Assembly: GCA_910588135.1 (NCBI GenBank)
Contig: CAJUOT010000012.1
Location: 1 to 63,067 of the forward strand
Reading direction: 5' to 3'
DNA from: an uncultured Oscillospiraceae bacterium
Lineage (GTDB): Bacteria > Bacillota > Clostridia > Oscillospirales > Oscillospiraceae
DNA: 63,067 nucleotides
In this document: in pieces, positions 55,548-63,067 of the stretch
How the letters are laid out: every line of letters starts with the position of its first letter
Position numbering within the stretch: position 1 is the first letter of the stretch
The notes under the pieces: generated by a model
What the model was told of the DNA's origin: nothing
Database searches by the model: none
Seen by the model: the letters and a program-made list of their open reading frames with translations, nothing else
Made by a program: the position numbers and the translations under genes

Positions 55548-57775
55548 CCCTCCGCGTAGTAGTTGATGAGGCAGCCGGCCAATATGATGTCGCGCTCTTC
55601 CCTCGTCAGACTGGGCAGGGAAAGAGTTACCAGCCGGACGGTGGGGCCGTCGGCCTCAGCCTGGATAACGGTGGCCTGGATGGTCTCCCCATCCCCCTCC
55701 AGCAGGGCGCGGACGCCGGGAAGGTACACCCGGTCCCCCGGGCGGAGGTTCAGCTTCTCCAAATTCTCCGCCACAAAGGGCAGCATCCCCCAGTTCACCA
55801 CGTTGGAGCGGTAGCGCTTGGTGGCGTATTCCTCCGCCACGTTGGCGCACCCCCCCAGCACCCGCTGGCAGGAGGCAGCCTGTTCCCGAGCGGAGCCGTC
55901 CCCCGGCTTCAGGGCCATCACCAGGGAGCCCAGGCCCGTCTTGGCGGGGTCGTGCCCGTCCAGCGCCTCCTTGACCTCGGGCGCGCTGGGGTTTTCTCGG
56001 CGCAGCTGTTCCAGTGCCTGGACGGCCTTGGCCCGGGGCACGTAGTCGGGGCACTTGCGGCTCAGGGCAAACTCAGACAGCCGGATGGGGTTGGAGCGGT
56101 AGGAGGAGGTCTCCCCGGAGGGGATGAGCTCGTCTGTGGTGGTCACCGGGTCGTAGATGGCGGCGCACACGGTGAGCTGCAGGTTTTCCGGCAGGGAAAT
56201 CTGCTCCGGCCAGTCGGCGATGTTGGGGCCAAACACCAGCTCCGCCTCGGGCTGGGGTTTGCCCACGCCGAAGTACACCCGGGACTTGTAGGCGGAGTCG
56301 TCATAGGCCCACCGCTCGTCCGGCCGGTCAGCCGGCACGTCGGGCAGCTCGTCCGCCCCGGTGAGCACGCCGCCCATCCGGGCGGTGGCGGCGATGGAGC
56401 GGGCATCCATGAGGGCCACGTAGGAGATCTGGCCGTCCCCGGGCTTGGAGCCCTCCCGGTTGGGGAAGTTGCGGGTGGAGTGGCGGATGGAGAAGGCCCC
56501 GTTGGCGGGCACGTCCCCGGCCCCGAAACAGGGCCCGCAGAAGCAGGAGCGGATAGACGCCCCCGCCGCCATCAAATCGGCGATATAGCCGTTTTTTGTC
56601 AGCTCCAGGTTGATGGGCATGGAGCCGGGGTAGCAGCTCAGCCAGAAGGTGCCGGAGCCGGTGGCGCCGCCCTTGAGGATTTCGGCGGCCCGCTTCAGGT
56701 TCTGATAGGTGCCGCCGGAGCACCCGGCAATCACGCCCTGATCCGCCATGAATTGGCCGCCCACGATCTTGCTTGCCAGGGAGGGGGCGTTCTTCACCCC
56801 CAGCTGTTGGGCCGCGTCCACGTCCACCTGGTGGAGCAGATCGGCCATGTTGGCCTTGAACTCCTTGATTGTATAGGCGTTGGAGGGATGGAAGGGCAGG
56901 GCGATCATGGGCTCCACCTTGTCCAGCTCCACCGTCACCAGGGCGTCGTAGCACGCGCCCTCCGCCGGGGACATCTCCTTGTAGCTGTCTCCCCGGCCCA
57001 GCAGGGTGAGGGCGGCGCGGGTGTGTTCGTCGGTCTGCCACACGGAGGACAGGCAGGTGGTCTCGGTGGTCATCACGTCGATGCCCGAGCGGTAGTCCAT
57101 GGAGAGGGAGGCCACGCCGGGGCCGAAGAATTCCAGCACGGCGTTCTTCACCGCGCCGTTCTGGAAGGTGGCCCCCACCAGGGCCAGGGCCACATCCTGG
57201 GGCCCCACCCCGGGCCTGGGGGCTCCGGTGAGGTAGACGGCGATCACCTTGGGATAGGTGATGTCGTAGGTCTTGCGCAGCAACTGGCGGGCCAGCTCGG
57301 GGCCGCCCTCGCCGATGGCCATGCAGCCATAGGCGCCGTACCGGGTGTGGGAGTCGGAGCCCAGGATCATCTTTCCCGGGGCGGCGTACCGCTCCCGCAT
57401 ATAGGAGTGGATGACGGCTTGGTGGGCGGGGACAAATTCGCCGCCGTATTTTTTCGCGGCGCTCAGCCCGAACACGTGGTCGTCCTCGTTGATGGTGCCG
57501 CCCACGGCGCACAGGGAGTTGTGGCAGTTGGTGAGCACGTAGGGAAGGGGAAACTCCTTCATGCCGGAGGCCCGGGCGGTCTGGATAATGCCCACGTAGG
57601 TGATGTCGTGGGAGGCCATGGCGTCGAACCGGATGGACAGCCGGTCCGGGCTGCCGGAGACGTTGTGGGCCATGAGGATGGCGCGGGCCATGGTGCCCTC
57701 CCGGCCCTGAGGGGCGTCGGCAGGCAGAAAGCCGCCGTTTTGCCAGCGGACAGGGGTGTTTTGTACTGTAATCAT
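55544..57775 (-). CDS. Aconitase-family hydratase (YbhJ-like)
   Basis: A 743-residue iron-sulfur hydro-lyase. Cluster ligands fit Cys in VIAGCSGGTYQN and the pair in CFCGPCFGAGD. Other aconitase marks are LGSDSHTRYGAYGCMAIGEGG and RHSTRNFPNREGS. A C-terminal swivel domain has ATKRYRSNVVNWGMLPF. It differs from classic AcnA/AcnB and isopropylmalate dehydratase and is nearest to the uncharacterised YbhJ-type hydratases. The ATG at 57775 follows GGGAGGAA. It starts a minus-strand run that continues into the GNAT and response regulator. Confidence 0.88.
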   Translation of the reverse strand: MITVQNTPVRWQNGGFLPADAPQGREGTMARAILMAHNVSGSPDRLSIRFDAMASHDITYVGIIQTARASGMKEFPLPYVLTNCHNSLCAVGGTINEDDHVFGLSAAKKYGGEFVPAHQAVIHSYMRERYAAPGKMILGSDSHTRYGAYGCMAIGEGGPELARQLLRKTYDITYPKVIAVYLTGAPRPGVGPQDVALALVGATFQNGAVKNAVLEFFGPGVASLSMDYRSGIDVMTTETTCLSSVWQTDEHTRAALTLLGRGDSYKEMSPAEGACYDALVTVELDKVEPMIALPFHPSNAYTIKEFKANMADLLHQVDVDAAQQLGVKNAPSLASKIVGGQFMADQGVIAGCSGGTYQNLKRAAEILKGGATGSGTFWLSCYPGSMPINLELTKNGYIADLMAAGASIRSCFCGPCFGAGDVPANGAFSIRHSTRNFPNREGSKPGDGQISYVALMDARSIAATARMGGVLTGADELPDVPADRPDERWAYDDSAYKSRVYFGVGKPQPEAELVFGPNIADWPEQISLPENLQLTVCAAIYDPVTTTDELIPSGETSSYRSNPIRLSEFALSRKCPDYVPRAKAVQALEQLRRENPSAPEVKEALDGHDPAKTGLGSLVMALKPGDGSAREQAASCQRVLGGCANVAEEYATKRYRSNVVNWGMLPFVAENLEKLNLRPGDRVYLPGVRALLEGDGETIQATVIQAEADGPTVRLVTLSLPSLTREERDIILAGCLINYYAEG

Positions 57776-57909
57776 ATGTGGTTCCTCCCATGGACAATTT
57801 GCTTTAGTGTAGCAAATTGCCTGGGAAAAAGCAAGGCGGCGCACGGAATTTTGGAGCGTCAAAATGCACAAGAAAAACACGAGCGCCAAAAATTTTTCCA
57901 TTTCACCCC

Positions 57910-57938
57910 TTTACAACGGCGGGAAATCCTGCTATACT
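57910..57938 (+). promoter_or_regulatory. Promoter of tRNA-Arg
   Basis: TTTACA, 17 nt, TATACT, 19 nt before the tRNA. Confidence 0.75.
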
Positions 57939-57957
57939 ATATGAGCACCAAAGAAAT

Positions 57958-58034
57958 GCGCCCGTAGTTCAATTGGATAGAGCGTCAGATTCCGGTTCTG
58001 AATGTTGGGGGTTCGAGTCCCTTCGGGCGTACCA
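57958..58034 (+). tRNA. tRNA-Arg (anticodon CCG)
   Basis: A 77-nt cloverleaf with encoded CCA. The acceptor is GCGCCCG with CGGGCGT, the D-loop is AATTGGAT, the anticodon stem TCAGA/TCTGA encloses TTCCGGT (anticodon CCG, reading CGG) and the T arm carries GTTCGAGTC. G1-U72 is a wobble. It has its own promoter and terminator. Confidence 0.95.
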
Positions 58035-58035
58035 C

Positions 58036-58076
58036 GCCGGAGCAAGCTTCATATCGCTTGCTCCGGCGCTTTTTTT
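58036..58076 (+). terminator. Terminator of tRNA-Arg
   Basis: A 12-bp perfect stem (GCCGGAGCAAGC) with an 8-nt loop followed by seven T. Confidence 0.92.
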
Positions 58077-58084
58077 CAAAAACG

Positions 58085-58236
58085 CCGGAGTTCGCTCATT
58101 CCGCTGCTCCTCCTCTCCCCACGCGACCCGCTTCGCTGGGCTCGCGTGGGGGCCCCGTTTTGACCAGGGCTGGGAAAACGATTTTGCCACATGAAGCCAC
58201 GAAAAATCCTCGTATTTTCTCAAATACGAGGATTTT
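58085..58236. repeat. Dispersed palindromic repeat, copy 2, with adjoining hairpin
   Basis: 58090-58155 shares ATTCCGCTG, CTCCTCTCCCCAC and GTGGGGGCCCCG with the copy at 17634-17730 but has a different, still complementary stem. An AAAATCCTCGTATTT hairpin (58203-58236) follows and looks like part of the same compound repeat or a terminator. Confidence 0.65.
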
Positions 58237-58239
58237 CCT

Positions 58240-58560
58240 TTTGCTTTCCACTGCTTTGTTGCCAATAGGGACAATACATGGGCGTTTCAATTGATATAAC
58301 CAAACATCGTGTATTTATTTGTTCCTATGGCCACAAGCCGGGTTCAGCTTGCTGCTCTGATGCAGTGGTGCGTAACTTCGCAATTTATGCGTTTACCAGC
58401 CCCCGGGTATCAGAGAATACACGGGGGCTCAGCCTTCCTTTGCGGCTGCCTGCACCCCTGTGTACCGTCTCGTGCCCACGGTTCCGGGAACCTTTGCCGC
58501 AGGGTTGAATATCAGGTGAGGATTACGCTCTGAAATGAGAAAGCATTTTCTTTTTGGATT
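58240..58560. other. Gene-free region with candidate structured RNA
   Basis: About 320 bp with no credible protein gene but strong folds: AGCCCCCG/CGGGGGCT with inner GTAT/ATAC (58397-58431), TGCGGC/GCCGCA enclosing CCGT/ACGG, and GGTTCC/GGAACC. On the minus strand TTGAAA, 17 nt, TAAAAT (near 58570-58610) could start a transcript of about 350 nt ending at the hairpin 58203-58236. The plus strand has GGAACCTTTGCCGCAGGG, faintly like part of a ydaO element, but other ydaO landmarks are missing. Class unknown. Confidence 0.4.
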
Positions 58561-58692
58561 TTGCAATGTGGGTATTTTAGACTTGATTTTAGGGTATTTC
58601 AAAAAATAAAATGGTCAATACAACCAAATATTTCGCGCAGAAAATGTACAATATGTGAGTAACAATCAGGAAAATACTTTCTCTATTTTGCG

Positions 58693-58721
58693 TTGACGCT
58701 GCTTCTGTCCCACAGTATAGT
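58693..58721 (+). promoter_or_regulatory. Promoter of the starch-binding protein gene
   Basis: TTGACG, 17 nt, TATAGT, 34 nt before the ATG. Confidence 0.75.
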
Positions 58722-58754
58722 ATAGGTATCAACCAAGAATCAGGAGGGAAAATC

Positions 58755-59924
58755 ATGAAAAAGAAGCTTGCGATCCTGCTCTCGCTTATCCTGTGCCTGC
58801 TCTGCCTGCCGTCCGCCGCTTTTGCCGCCGGGGCGGACGAGATGGTTCCCGTGGTGGTGAAAACCCCCGAGGACTGGGAGGCCCCGTGCCTGTGGGCGTG
58901 GGCGGACGATGGCACCAACGCCTTCGCCGCGTGGCCCGGCGAGGAGCTGGAGCCGCTGGATGGCGGATGGTACTACGCCTACGTCCCCGGCTTTGTGCAG
59001 AACGTGATTGTCAGCGCCAACAATGACGCCGAAACCCCGGTGCAGACCGAGGGCGTTGTGGTGGAGGCGGGCAAGGAGGTCTGGCTCACCATCGGCGAGG
59101 ACGCGGCGGCGGAGGTTGCCTATGAAGCCCAGGCCCGGATCGAGATTCCGGAGTATGTGGAGAAGTTTGTGGTTCACGCCTATGTCCCCCTGGACTGGAA
59201 AACCGCCAACCTGTGGGCCTGGTCCGCGCCCGACGGCACCAACGCCTTTGACGCGTGGCCCGGTCTGGCCCTGAAGGAGGGGGAGGACGGCTGGTTCACC
59301 GGCAAGGCCCCTGTGTGGATCAACTCCATCATCGTCAACGGCAACGAGGGAACCGTCCAGACCGAGGACGTGTCCGTGGAGGGTAAGGAGCTCTGGATCA
59401 CGGTGTACGAGGATCTGACCTACGACCTGGCGTACGAGGACCCCAACAAGACCGCCGAGGACATCACAGTCCGGGCCAAGGTGCCCTCAGACTGGGCCGG
59501 CCCCTGCCTGTGGGCGTGGTCCGCGCCGGACGGCACCAACGCCTTCGCCGCCTGGCCCGGCGAATCGCTGGCCCAGGATGGGGACTGGTATACCATCCAG
59601 GCCCCCGGCTGGATCAACTCCGTCATCGTCAACGCCAACGAGGGTTCGGTGCAGACCGCCGACCTGTCGGTGGAGCCCGGGAAGGACATCTGGGTGGTGG
59701 TGAACGGCCCGGAGGACGCCGTGGTGTCCTATGAGGAGCCCGCGGACGAGCCCGCTCCCGCTGAGACGGCGGAACCCGCCCCCTCCCAGGAGCCGGCCCC
59801 CACTGCCGAACCGGAGCCCGCCGGGGACAATCACGCCGGCCTCATCGTGGGCGGCGTGGCCGCGGCGGCAGTAGTTGTGGGCGGCGGCGCGGCCCTGGCC
59901 GTGTCCAAGAAAAAGAAGAAATAA
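58755..59924 (+). CDS. Surface protein with three starch-binding modules
   Basis: A 389-residue exported protein. A signal peptide (cut near AFA-AG, residue 24) is followed by three tandem modules of about 95 residues (about 31-122, 128-228, 232-325). Each has PxDW, LWAWxxxxGTNAF, AWPG, then a W/Y-x-(V/I)-(V/I)-N pattern, matching starch-binding module family 26. A Pro/Glu/Ala-rich stalk (about 328-362), one transmembrane helix (about 363-384) and a KKKKK tail follow. There is no catalytic domain and no sortase motif. It starts with GGAGGG upstream. It would hold alpha-glucan at the membrane for the adjacent MalEFG importer. Confidence 0.85.
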   Translation: MKKKLAILLSLILCLLCLPSAAFAAGADEMVPVVVKTPEDWEAPCLWAWADDGTNAFAAWPGEELEPLDGGWYYAYVPGFVQNVIVSANNDAETPVQTEGVVVEAGKEVWLTIGEDAAAEVAYEAQARIEIPEYVEKFVVHAYVPLDWKTANLWAWSAPDGTNAFDAWPGLALKEGEDGWFTGKAPVWINSIIVNGNEGTVQTEDVSVEGKELWITVYEDLTYDLAYEDPNKTAEDITVRAKVPSDWAGPCLWAWSAPDGTNAFAAWPGESLAQDGDWYTIQAPGWINSVIVNANEGSVQTADLSVEPGKDIWVVVNGPEDAVVSYEEPADEPAPAETAEPAPSQEPAPTAEPEPAGDNHAGLIVGGVAAAAVVVGGGAALAVSKKKKK

Positions 59925-59931
59925 TTCCGCT

Positions 59932-59968
59932 GTTCTGCGGGTGCGCGGCGGACGCGTGCCCGCAGAAC
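59932..59968 (+). other. Intercistronic stem-loop
   Basis: A perfect 10-bp stem GTTCTGCGGG/CCCGCAGAAC with no T-run, between the starch-binding gene and malE. It is probably an mRNA stability or partial attenuation element that sets different amounts of the two products. Confidence 0.5.
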
Positions 59969-59993
59969 GCCATTTCAGCGAGGAGGTATCGCC

Positions 59994-61202
59994 ATGAAAC
60001 GATTGACCGCACTGCTGCTGGCTTTGACCATCCTGCTGGGGCTGGCTGCCTGCGGCGGGCCGAAGCCGTCCGGCGCGGACGCCAACAAGCTGGTGGTCTG
60101 GCACGACAAGGAGGACGCCGTGATTGAAGCGCTGTCCGCCTATCTGGAAGAAGCTGTCCCCGATCTGGAAATCGTGTTTGAAAAAAAGACCAGCCTCACC
60201 GATTCCCTCAAGCTGGTGGGCAACGACCCCACCGCCGCCCCCGACCTGTTCATCTTCGCCCACGACAAGATCGGCGTGTTCGCCGAGATGGGCATTCTGG
60301 CCCCTGTAGCGGAGCTGCTGGGGGAGGGCGCCCTGGCGGACTGCCTGCCCATGACCCTGTCCGCCGCCACCTATAAAGGCACGCTCTATCAGCTTCCGCT
60401 GTATTTTGAGACCCTGCTGTTCATGTACAACCGCCGCTATATGCAGGACGATGAGGCACCCGCCACCACCGGTGAGCTGCTGGACTATATGGGGCGCAAC
60501 ACCGGCCGGGGCCGGTACGGCTTTGTGGAGCAGCACAGCACCGCCTATTACAGCGCGGCGTGGATTCACGGCTTCGGCGACTCCATCATCGGCGAGGACG
60601 GCACGCCCTTCCCGGACGCTCAGGCGGTGCGGGACGCGCTGGCCTACCATCTGCAATTCGTCGCCCTTATGCCCGGGGAGACGGAGTACAGCACGGTGAA
60701 CACCCTGTTCCTGGAGGGCAAAGCGGACGCCACCATCGGCGGACCCTGGATGGTGCCCTCTGCCCGGGATGCGGGCATCGACCTGGGCATCGCGCCCATG
60801 CCCACGGTAGACGTTACGGGTAAGCCCCTGGCTCCCTATTCCGGCGTCCAAGGCGTCCACGTGCTGAAATTTGCCGCCGAGGGGAAAACGGAAGCGGTCA
60901 AGACCCTGCTGTCCGCCCTCACCGACCCCGCCATCGGCACCTCCCTGGCCCTGGCCAGCGGCTGTGCCCCGGCCAACGTCAAATGCTACGACGACCCCGC
61001 CGTGGCGGGCGACGAGCTGGTACAGTCCATGCGGGCCACGGCGGAGATCGCCGTCCCCATGCCCAACATCCCGGAGATGGACGTGATGTGGACGGTGGTG
61101 GGGAACCTGCTCACCGACGTGAACCTGTCCGGCAAGGACGTGGGCGCAAGCTTTGACGCGGCCCTTGCCAAGGCCAGCGAGCTCATCGCCGCCATGAAGT
61201 AA
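59994..61202 (+). CDS. malE: Maltodextrin-type ABC substrate-binding lipoprotein
   Basis: A 402-residue lipoprotein with lipobox LAAC at about residues 17-20 and an SBP_bac_1 fold (KLVVWHDKEDAVIEALSAYL, DLFIFAHDKIGVFAEMGIL, LPLYFETLLFMYNRRYM, ADATIGGPWMVPSARDAGI). GAGGAGG precedes the ATG. The neighbours (starch-binding protein, two sugar permeases and a glycosidase) point to maltodextrin. No MsmX-type ATPase is in the window; a shared one is assumed elsewhere. Confidence 0.9.
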   Translation: MKRLTALLLALTILLGLAACGGPKPSGADANKLVVWHDKEDAVIEALSAYLEEAVPDLEIVFEKKTSLTDSLKLVGNDPTAAPDLFIFAHDKIGVFAEMGILAPVAELLGEGALADCLPMTLSAATYKGTLYQLPLYFETLLFMYNRRYMQDDEAPATTGELLDYMGRNTGRGRYGFVEQHSTAYYSAAWIHGFGDSIIGEDGTPFPDAQAVRDALAYHLQFVALMPGETEYSTVNTLFLEGKADATIGGPWMVPSARDAGIDLGIAPMPTVDVTGKPLAPYSGVQGVHVLKFAAEGKTEAVKTLLSALTDPAIGTSLALASGCAPANVKCYDDPAVAGDELVQSMRATAEIAVPMPNIPEMDVMWTVVGNLLTDVNLSGKDVGASFDAALAKASELIAAMK

Positions 61203-61211
61203 GGTGCGCCT

Positions 61212-62132
61212 ATGAAAAAAAGGGAAAAGAATGAGGCGGCGAAAAAGCGCCGGAGGGGGATCTTCTACTCCTACGCATGGTCCTCGCCGTCCTTATTGCT
61301 CATCGCGCTGATGGTGGTGTTCCCCATCCTGTATACGGGGTACATCTCCCTCACCAACATGAACGTATACCACTGGTTCGACTTCACCGTCGTGGGGCTG
61401 GACAACTACCTGCGCGCCCTGTTCGTGTTCGATTCCGGGTTTTTGTCCGCCCTGCTGGCCACCATTCTGTGGACGGCGGTGAACATGATCCTCCAGCTCA
61501 TCATCGCCTTTGTGCTGGCCTCCCTGCTGAACATCCGGAAGCTGCGCCTGCGCAAGCTGTACAAGACCCTGCTCATGTTCCCCTGGGCCATGCCGGGCTA
61601 TGTGTCCATCCTGTTGTGGAAAACCGGGATGTTCAACACCCAGTTCGGCCTGCTCAACCAGTGGATGGAAAAGCTGGGGCTGGAGGCCGCCCGGTGGCTC
61701 TCCTCCGACCTGTCCGCTTTTGTCTGCTGCACGGTGGTGAACCTGTGGCTGGCGTTGCCCTTCATGATTATGATTATGGACGGGGCCATGCAGAGCATCG
61801 ACCGGGGCTATGAGGAGAGCGCCCTGCTGGACGGGGCCAGCTGGTTCCAGCGCACCCGGTACATCATCGTGCCCGCCATCAAGCCCATTATCACCCCCGC
61901 GGTCATCAATACGGTGTTCACCACCTTCAAGACCTTCGATGTGGTGTACCTGCTCACCCAGCAGGCAGGGGCCAAGACCGGCTCGGGCTTCCACACCATT
62001 CTCACCTATGCCTATGAGAACGCCTTTATCACCAACAACTACGGCTACAGCTCCGCCATCTCCATCCTCATTTTCATCCTGCTTATCGTCTTTTCCGCCC
62101 GGTTCCAGCTGAGAGAGGAGGGGGATCTGTGA
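61212..62132 (+). CDS. malF: Sugar ABC permease, MalF type
   Basis: A 306-residue permease with a very basic N-terminus and six helices, lacking the large periplasmic loop of enterobacterial MalF. It contains YTGYISLTNMNVYHWFDF, the EAA motif YEESALLDGASWFQRTRYII and VIKPII-like helix ends (VPAIKPIITPAV). It overlaps malG by 4 nt (GTGA). Confidence 0.9.
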   Translation: MKKREKNEAAKKRRRGIFYSYAWSSPSLLLIALMVVFPILYTGYISLTNMNVYHWFDFTVVGLDNYLRALFVFDSGFLSALLATILWTAVNMILQLIIAFVLASLLNIRKLRLRKLYKTLLMFPWAMPGYVSILLWKTGMFNTQFGLLNQWMEKLGLEAARWLSSDLSAFVCCTVVNLWLALPFMIMIMDGAMQSIDRGYEESALLDGASWFQRTRYIIVPAIKPIITPAVINTVFTTFKTFDVVYLLTQQAGAKTGSGFHTILTYAYENAFITNNYGYSSAISILIFILLIVFSARFQLREEGDL

Positions 62133-62974
62133 ATCAAAAGAAGATCAGGGAACGGGTGGGGCTGGCCGCGCTGAACGTGTTTTTTATCGCGCTGTGCTTT
62201 GTCACGCTGATCCCCATCCTCTACGCCCTGAGCGTCTCCTTCAACGGCCAGAACAGCCTGCTCAGCTCCGACTTTTCCTTCATTCCCAAGCAGTTCACCC
62301 TGGACAACTACCGGGAGGTGCTGTTCGGGGAGGACATCCTCGCCTGGTTCGGCAATACGGCGCTGCTGGCGGCGTCCACCGTGGCGCTGTCCCTGTCGGT
62401 GGCTATCCCGGCGGCCTACTGCTTCTCCCGCCGGCGGTTCCCCGGGCGGCGGGCCATGCTGAAATGCCTGGTGCTGCTCAACGCGTTTCCCGCCATCCTG
62501 TCCATGTTCGCCATCTACCGCCTGCTGCGCTCCTTCGGGCTGATCAATCACCGCATTGGGCTGATCCTGGTGTATACCGGCACCATGGCGGTGTTCAGCC
62601 TGTGGAACACCAAGGGCTACTTTGACACCATCCCCACCGAGATCGAGGAGGCCGCCCGCATGGACGGGGCGGGCAATTTCCAGGTGGTCACCCAGATCGT
62701 GCTGCCCCTGGCCAAGCCCAGCATCGTGGTGACGGCGCTGATGGTGCTGATCTATGTGTGGAACGAGTATATCTACGCCACCACCTTCCTCACAGGGGAG
62801 CAGAACTACACCCTGGCGGCGGGGCTGTACGCCCTCCAGGCCACCGAGATGAGTGGAAGCTGGCCGGTGTTCGCCGCCGCATCCATCACCGTGTCCCTGC
62901 CGGTGCTGGTGATCTTCTTCCTGTGCCAGAAGCATATGACCTCCGGGCTGACGGCAGGAGGTGTGAAGGGATGA
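62129..62974 (+). CDS. malG: Sugar ABC permease, MalG type
   Basis: A 281-residue permease. Features are LYALSVSFNGQNSLLSSDFS, the EAA motif EIEEAARMDGAGNFQVVTQIVLP and the ending MTSGLTAGGVKG, typical of MalG. It starts at GTG 62129 after GAGGAGGGG. It overlaps the glycosidase start (ATGA). Confidence 0.92.
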   Translation: MNQKKIRERVGLAALNVFFIALCFVTLIPILYALSVSFNGQNSLLSSDFSFIPKQFTLDNYREVLFGEDILAWFGNTALLAASTVALSLSVAIPAAYCFSRRRFPGRRAMLKCLVLLNAFPAILSMFAIYRLLRSFGLINHRIGLILVYTGTMAVFSLWNTKGYFDTIPTEIEEAARMDGAGNFQVVTQIVLPLAKPSIVVTALMVLIYVWNEYIYATTFLTGEQNYTLAAGLYALQATEMSGSWPVFAAASITVSLPVLVIFFLCQKHMTSGLTAGGVKG

Positions 62975-63067
62975 AGCTGGACGCTATTCTGCATATCCCA
63001 ATGTCGGAGTATGCCCACGGCCTGGACGAGCGCCATATCGTGTTCCGACTGCGCTGCGCCAGGGGGG
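62971..63067 (+). CDS. Alpha-glycosidase N-terminus, cut by the window end
   Basis: The first 32 residues of a gene running off the right edge: MKLDAILHIPMSEYAHGLDE followed by HIVFRLRCARG. This resembles the N-terminal (CBM34-type) strand of neopullulanase or cyclomaltodextrinase-type GH13 enzymes (xxxHxPxSxYAxxxDExxxxxRLR). AGGAGG precedes the ATG, which overlaps the malG stop. It would cleave imported maltodextrins in the cytoplasm. Confidence 0.75.
   Translation, partial: MKLDAILHIPMSEYAHGLDERHIVFRLRCARG

Noticed and set aside
58278..58508. 76-codon plus-strand frame in the gene-poor region
   Set aside because: No ribosome site, no recognisable family and it crosses strong hairpins; better explained as structured non-coding sequence.
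58240..58560. tmRNA, RNase P RNA, SRP RNA or 6S RNA
   Set aside because: I looked for tmRNA tRNA-like ends, RNase P core motifs and the SRP apical loop on both strands and found none; a 6S closing stem could not be built convincingly.

Overview
The window comes from a high-GC Gram-positive gut-type anaerobe, most likely an Oscillospiraceae (Clostridium cluster IV) relative of Flavonifractor, Intestinimonas or Lawsonibacter. Grounds: Gly/Ala/Arg-rich coding sequence with strong AGGAGG ribosome sites, sporulation genes (ylbJ, spmA, spmB, dacF, a GerMN lipoprotein), a T-box leader, Ptb/Buk acyl-phosphate genes, and dispersed hairpin repeats typical of that family. The rsmI/abrB pair, which also lie together near oriC in Bacillus subtilis, and a 15/16 match to the parS consensus hint that the segment is origin-proximal. 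The high GC content creates many long antisense reading frames, which were ignored.

Layout, left half. 1-3.8 kb: yjdF with its riboswitch, a HAD phosphatase, an XRE regulator, a small Cys-rich protein and ylbJ. 3.87-7.95 kb: a sigma-A promoter, a T-box with a Trp (TGG) specifier, and a TrpXYZ-type ABC importer operon with a methyltransferase inserted. 8-11.1 kb: a large lipoprotein and a MerR regulator fused to an RDD membrane domain. 11.2-13.9 kb: rsmI, abrB and spmAB. 14-17.7 kb: a hypothetical protein, an EF-G-like GTPase and queT with a structured leader. 17.8-20.8 kb: MerR-TipAS, parS, a MocR/PdxR-like regulator whose PLP lysine is replaced by Arg, and a divergent ECF S component. 21-27.1 kb: repeats, dacF, a helix-hairpin-helix protein, a response regulator, kinase and GerMN lipoprotein trio, and metY. 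27.2-31.4 kb: a membrane-tethered MerR, a YbjQ protein, a hypothetical protein, an ABC exporter and a membrane protein. 31.4-34.7 kb: mnmA, a DUF362 protein and an M20 amidohydrolase.

Layout, right half. 35-37.8 kb: a GntR regulator divergent from ptb-buk. 37.9-49.4 kb: a 507-residue helix-turn-helix regulator divergent from a ten-gene operon (oppBCDF, three tandem NIF3 paralogues, a threonine-synthase-like PLP enzyme, RidA and a peptide-type binding protein). This is the strongest candidate for an undescribed catabolic system. 49.5-57.8 kb, all minus strand: an aconitase-family hydratase, a GNAT, a response regulator, a TfoX-C protein, then an ABC exporter with one ATPase and three paralogous permeases, and a kinase. 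57.9-58.7 kb: tRNA-Arg(CCG), repeats and a possible structured RNA. 58.7-63.07 kb: a triple starch-binding-module surface protein, a MalEFG-type importer and the start of a glycosidase cut by the window end.

How parts fit together: the T-box operon imports tryptophan (or a relative) when charged tRNA-Trp is low. The starch locus captures alpha-glucan at the surface and imports maltodextrins. The opp/NIF3/PLP/RidA operon looks like uptake and breakdown of an amino-acid-like compound through an enamine intermediate, and the neighbouring Ptb-Buk pair could recover ATP from the resulting acyl-CoA; that last link is inference. Two related one-component MerR regulators with membrane segments share an unusual promoter layout with a 19-bp spacer.
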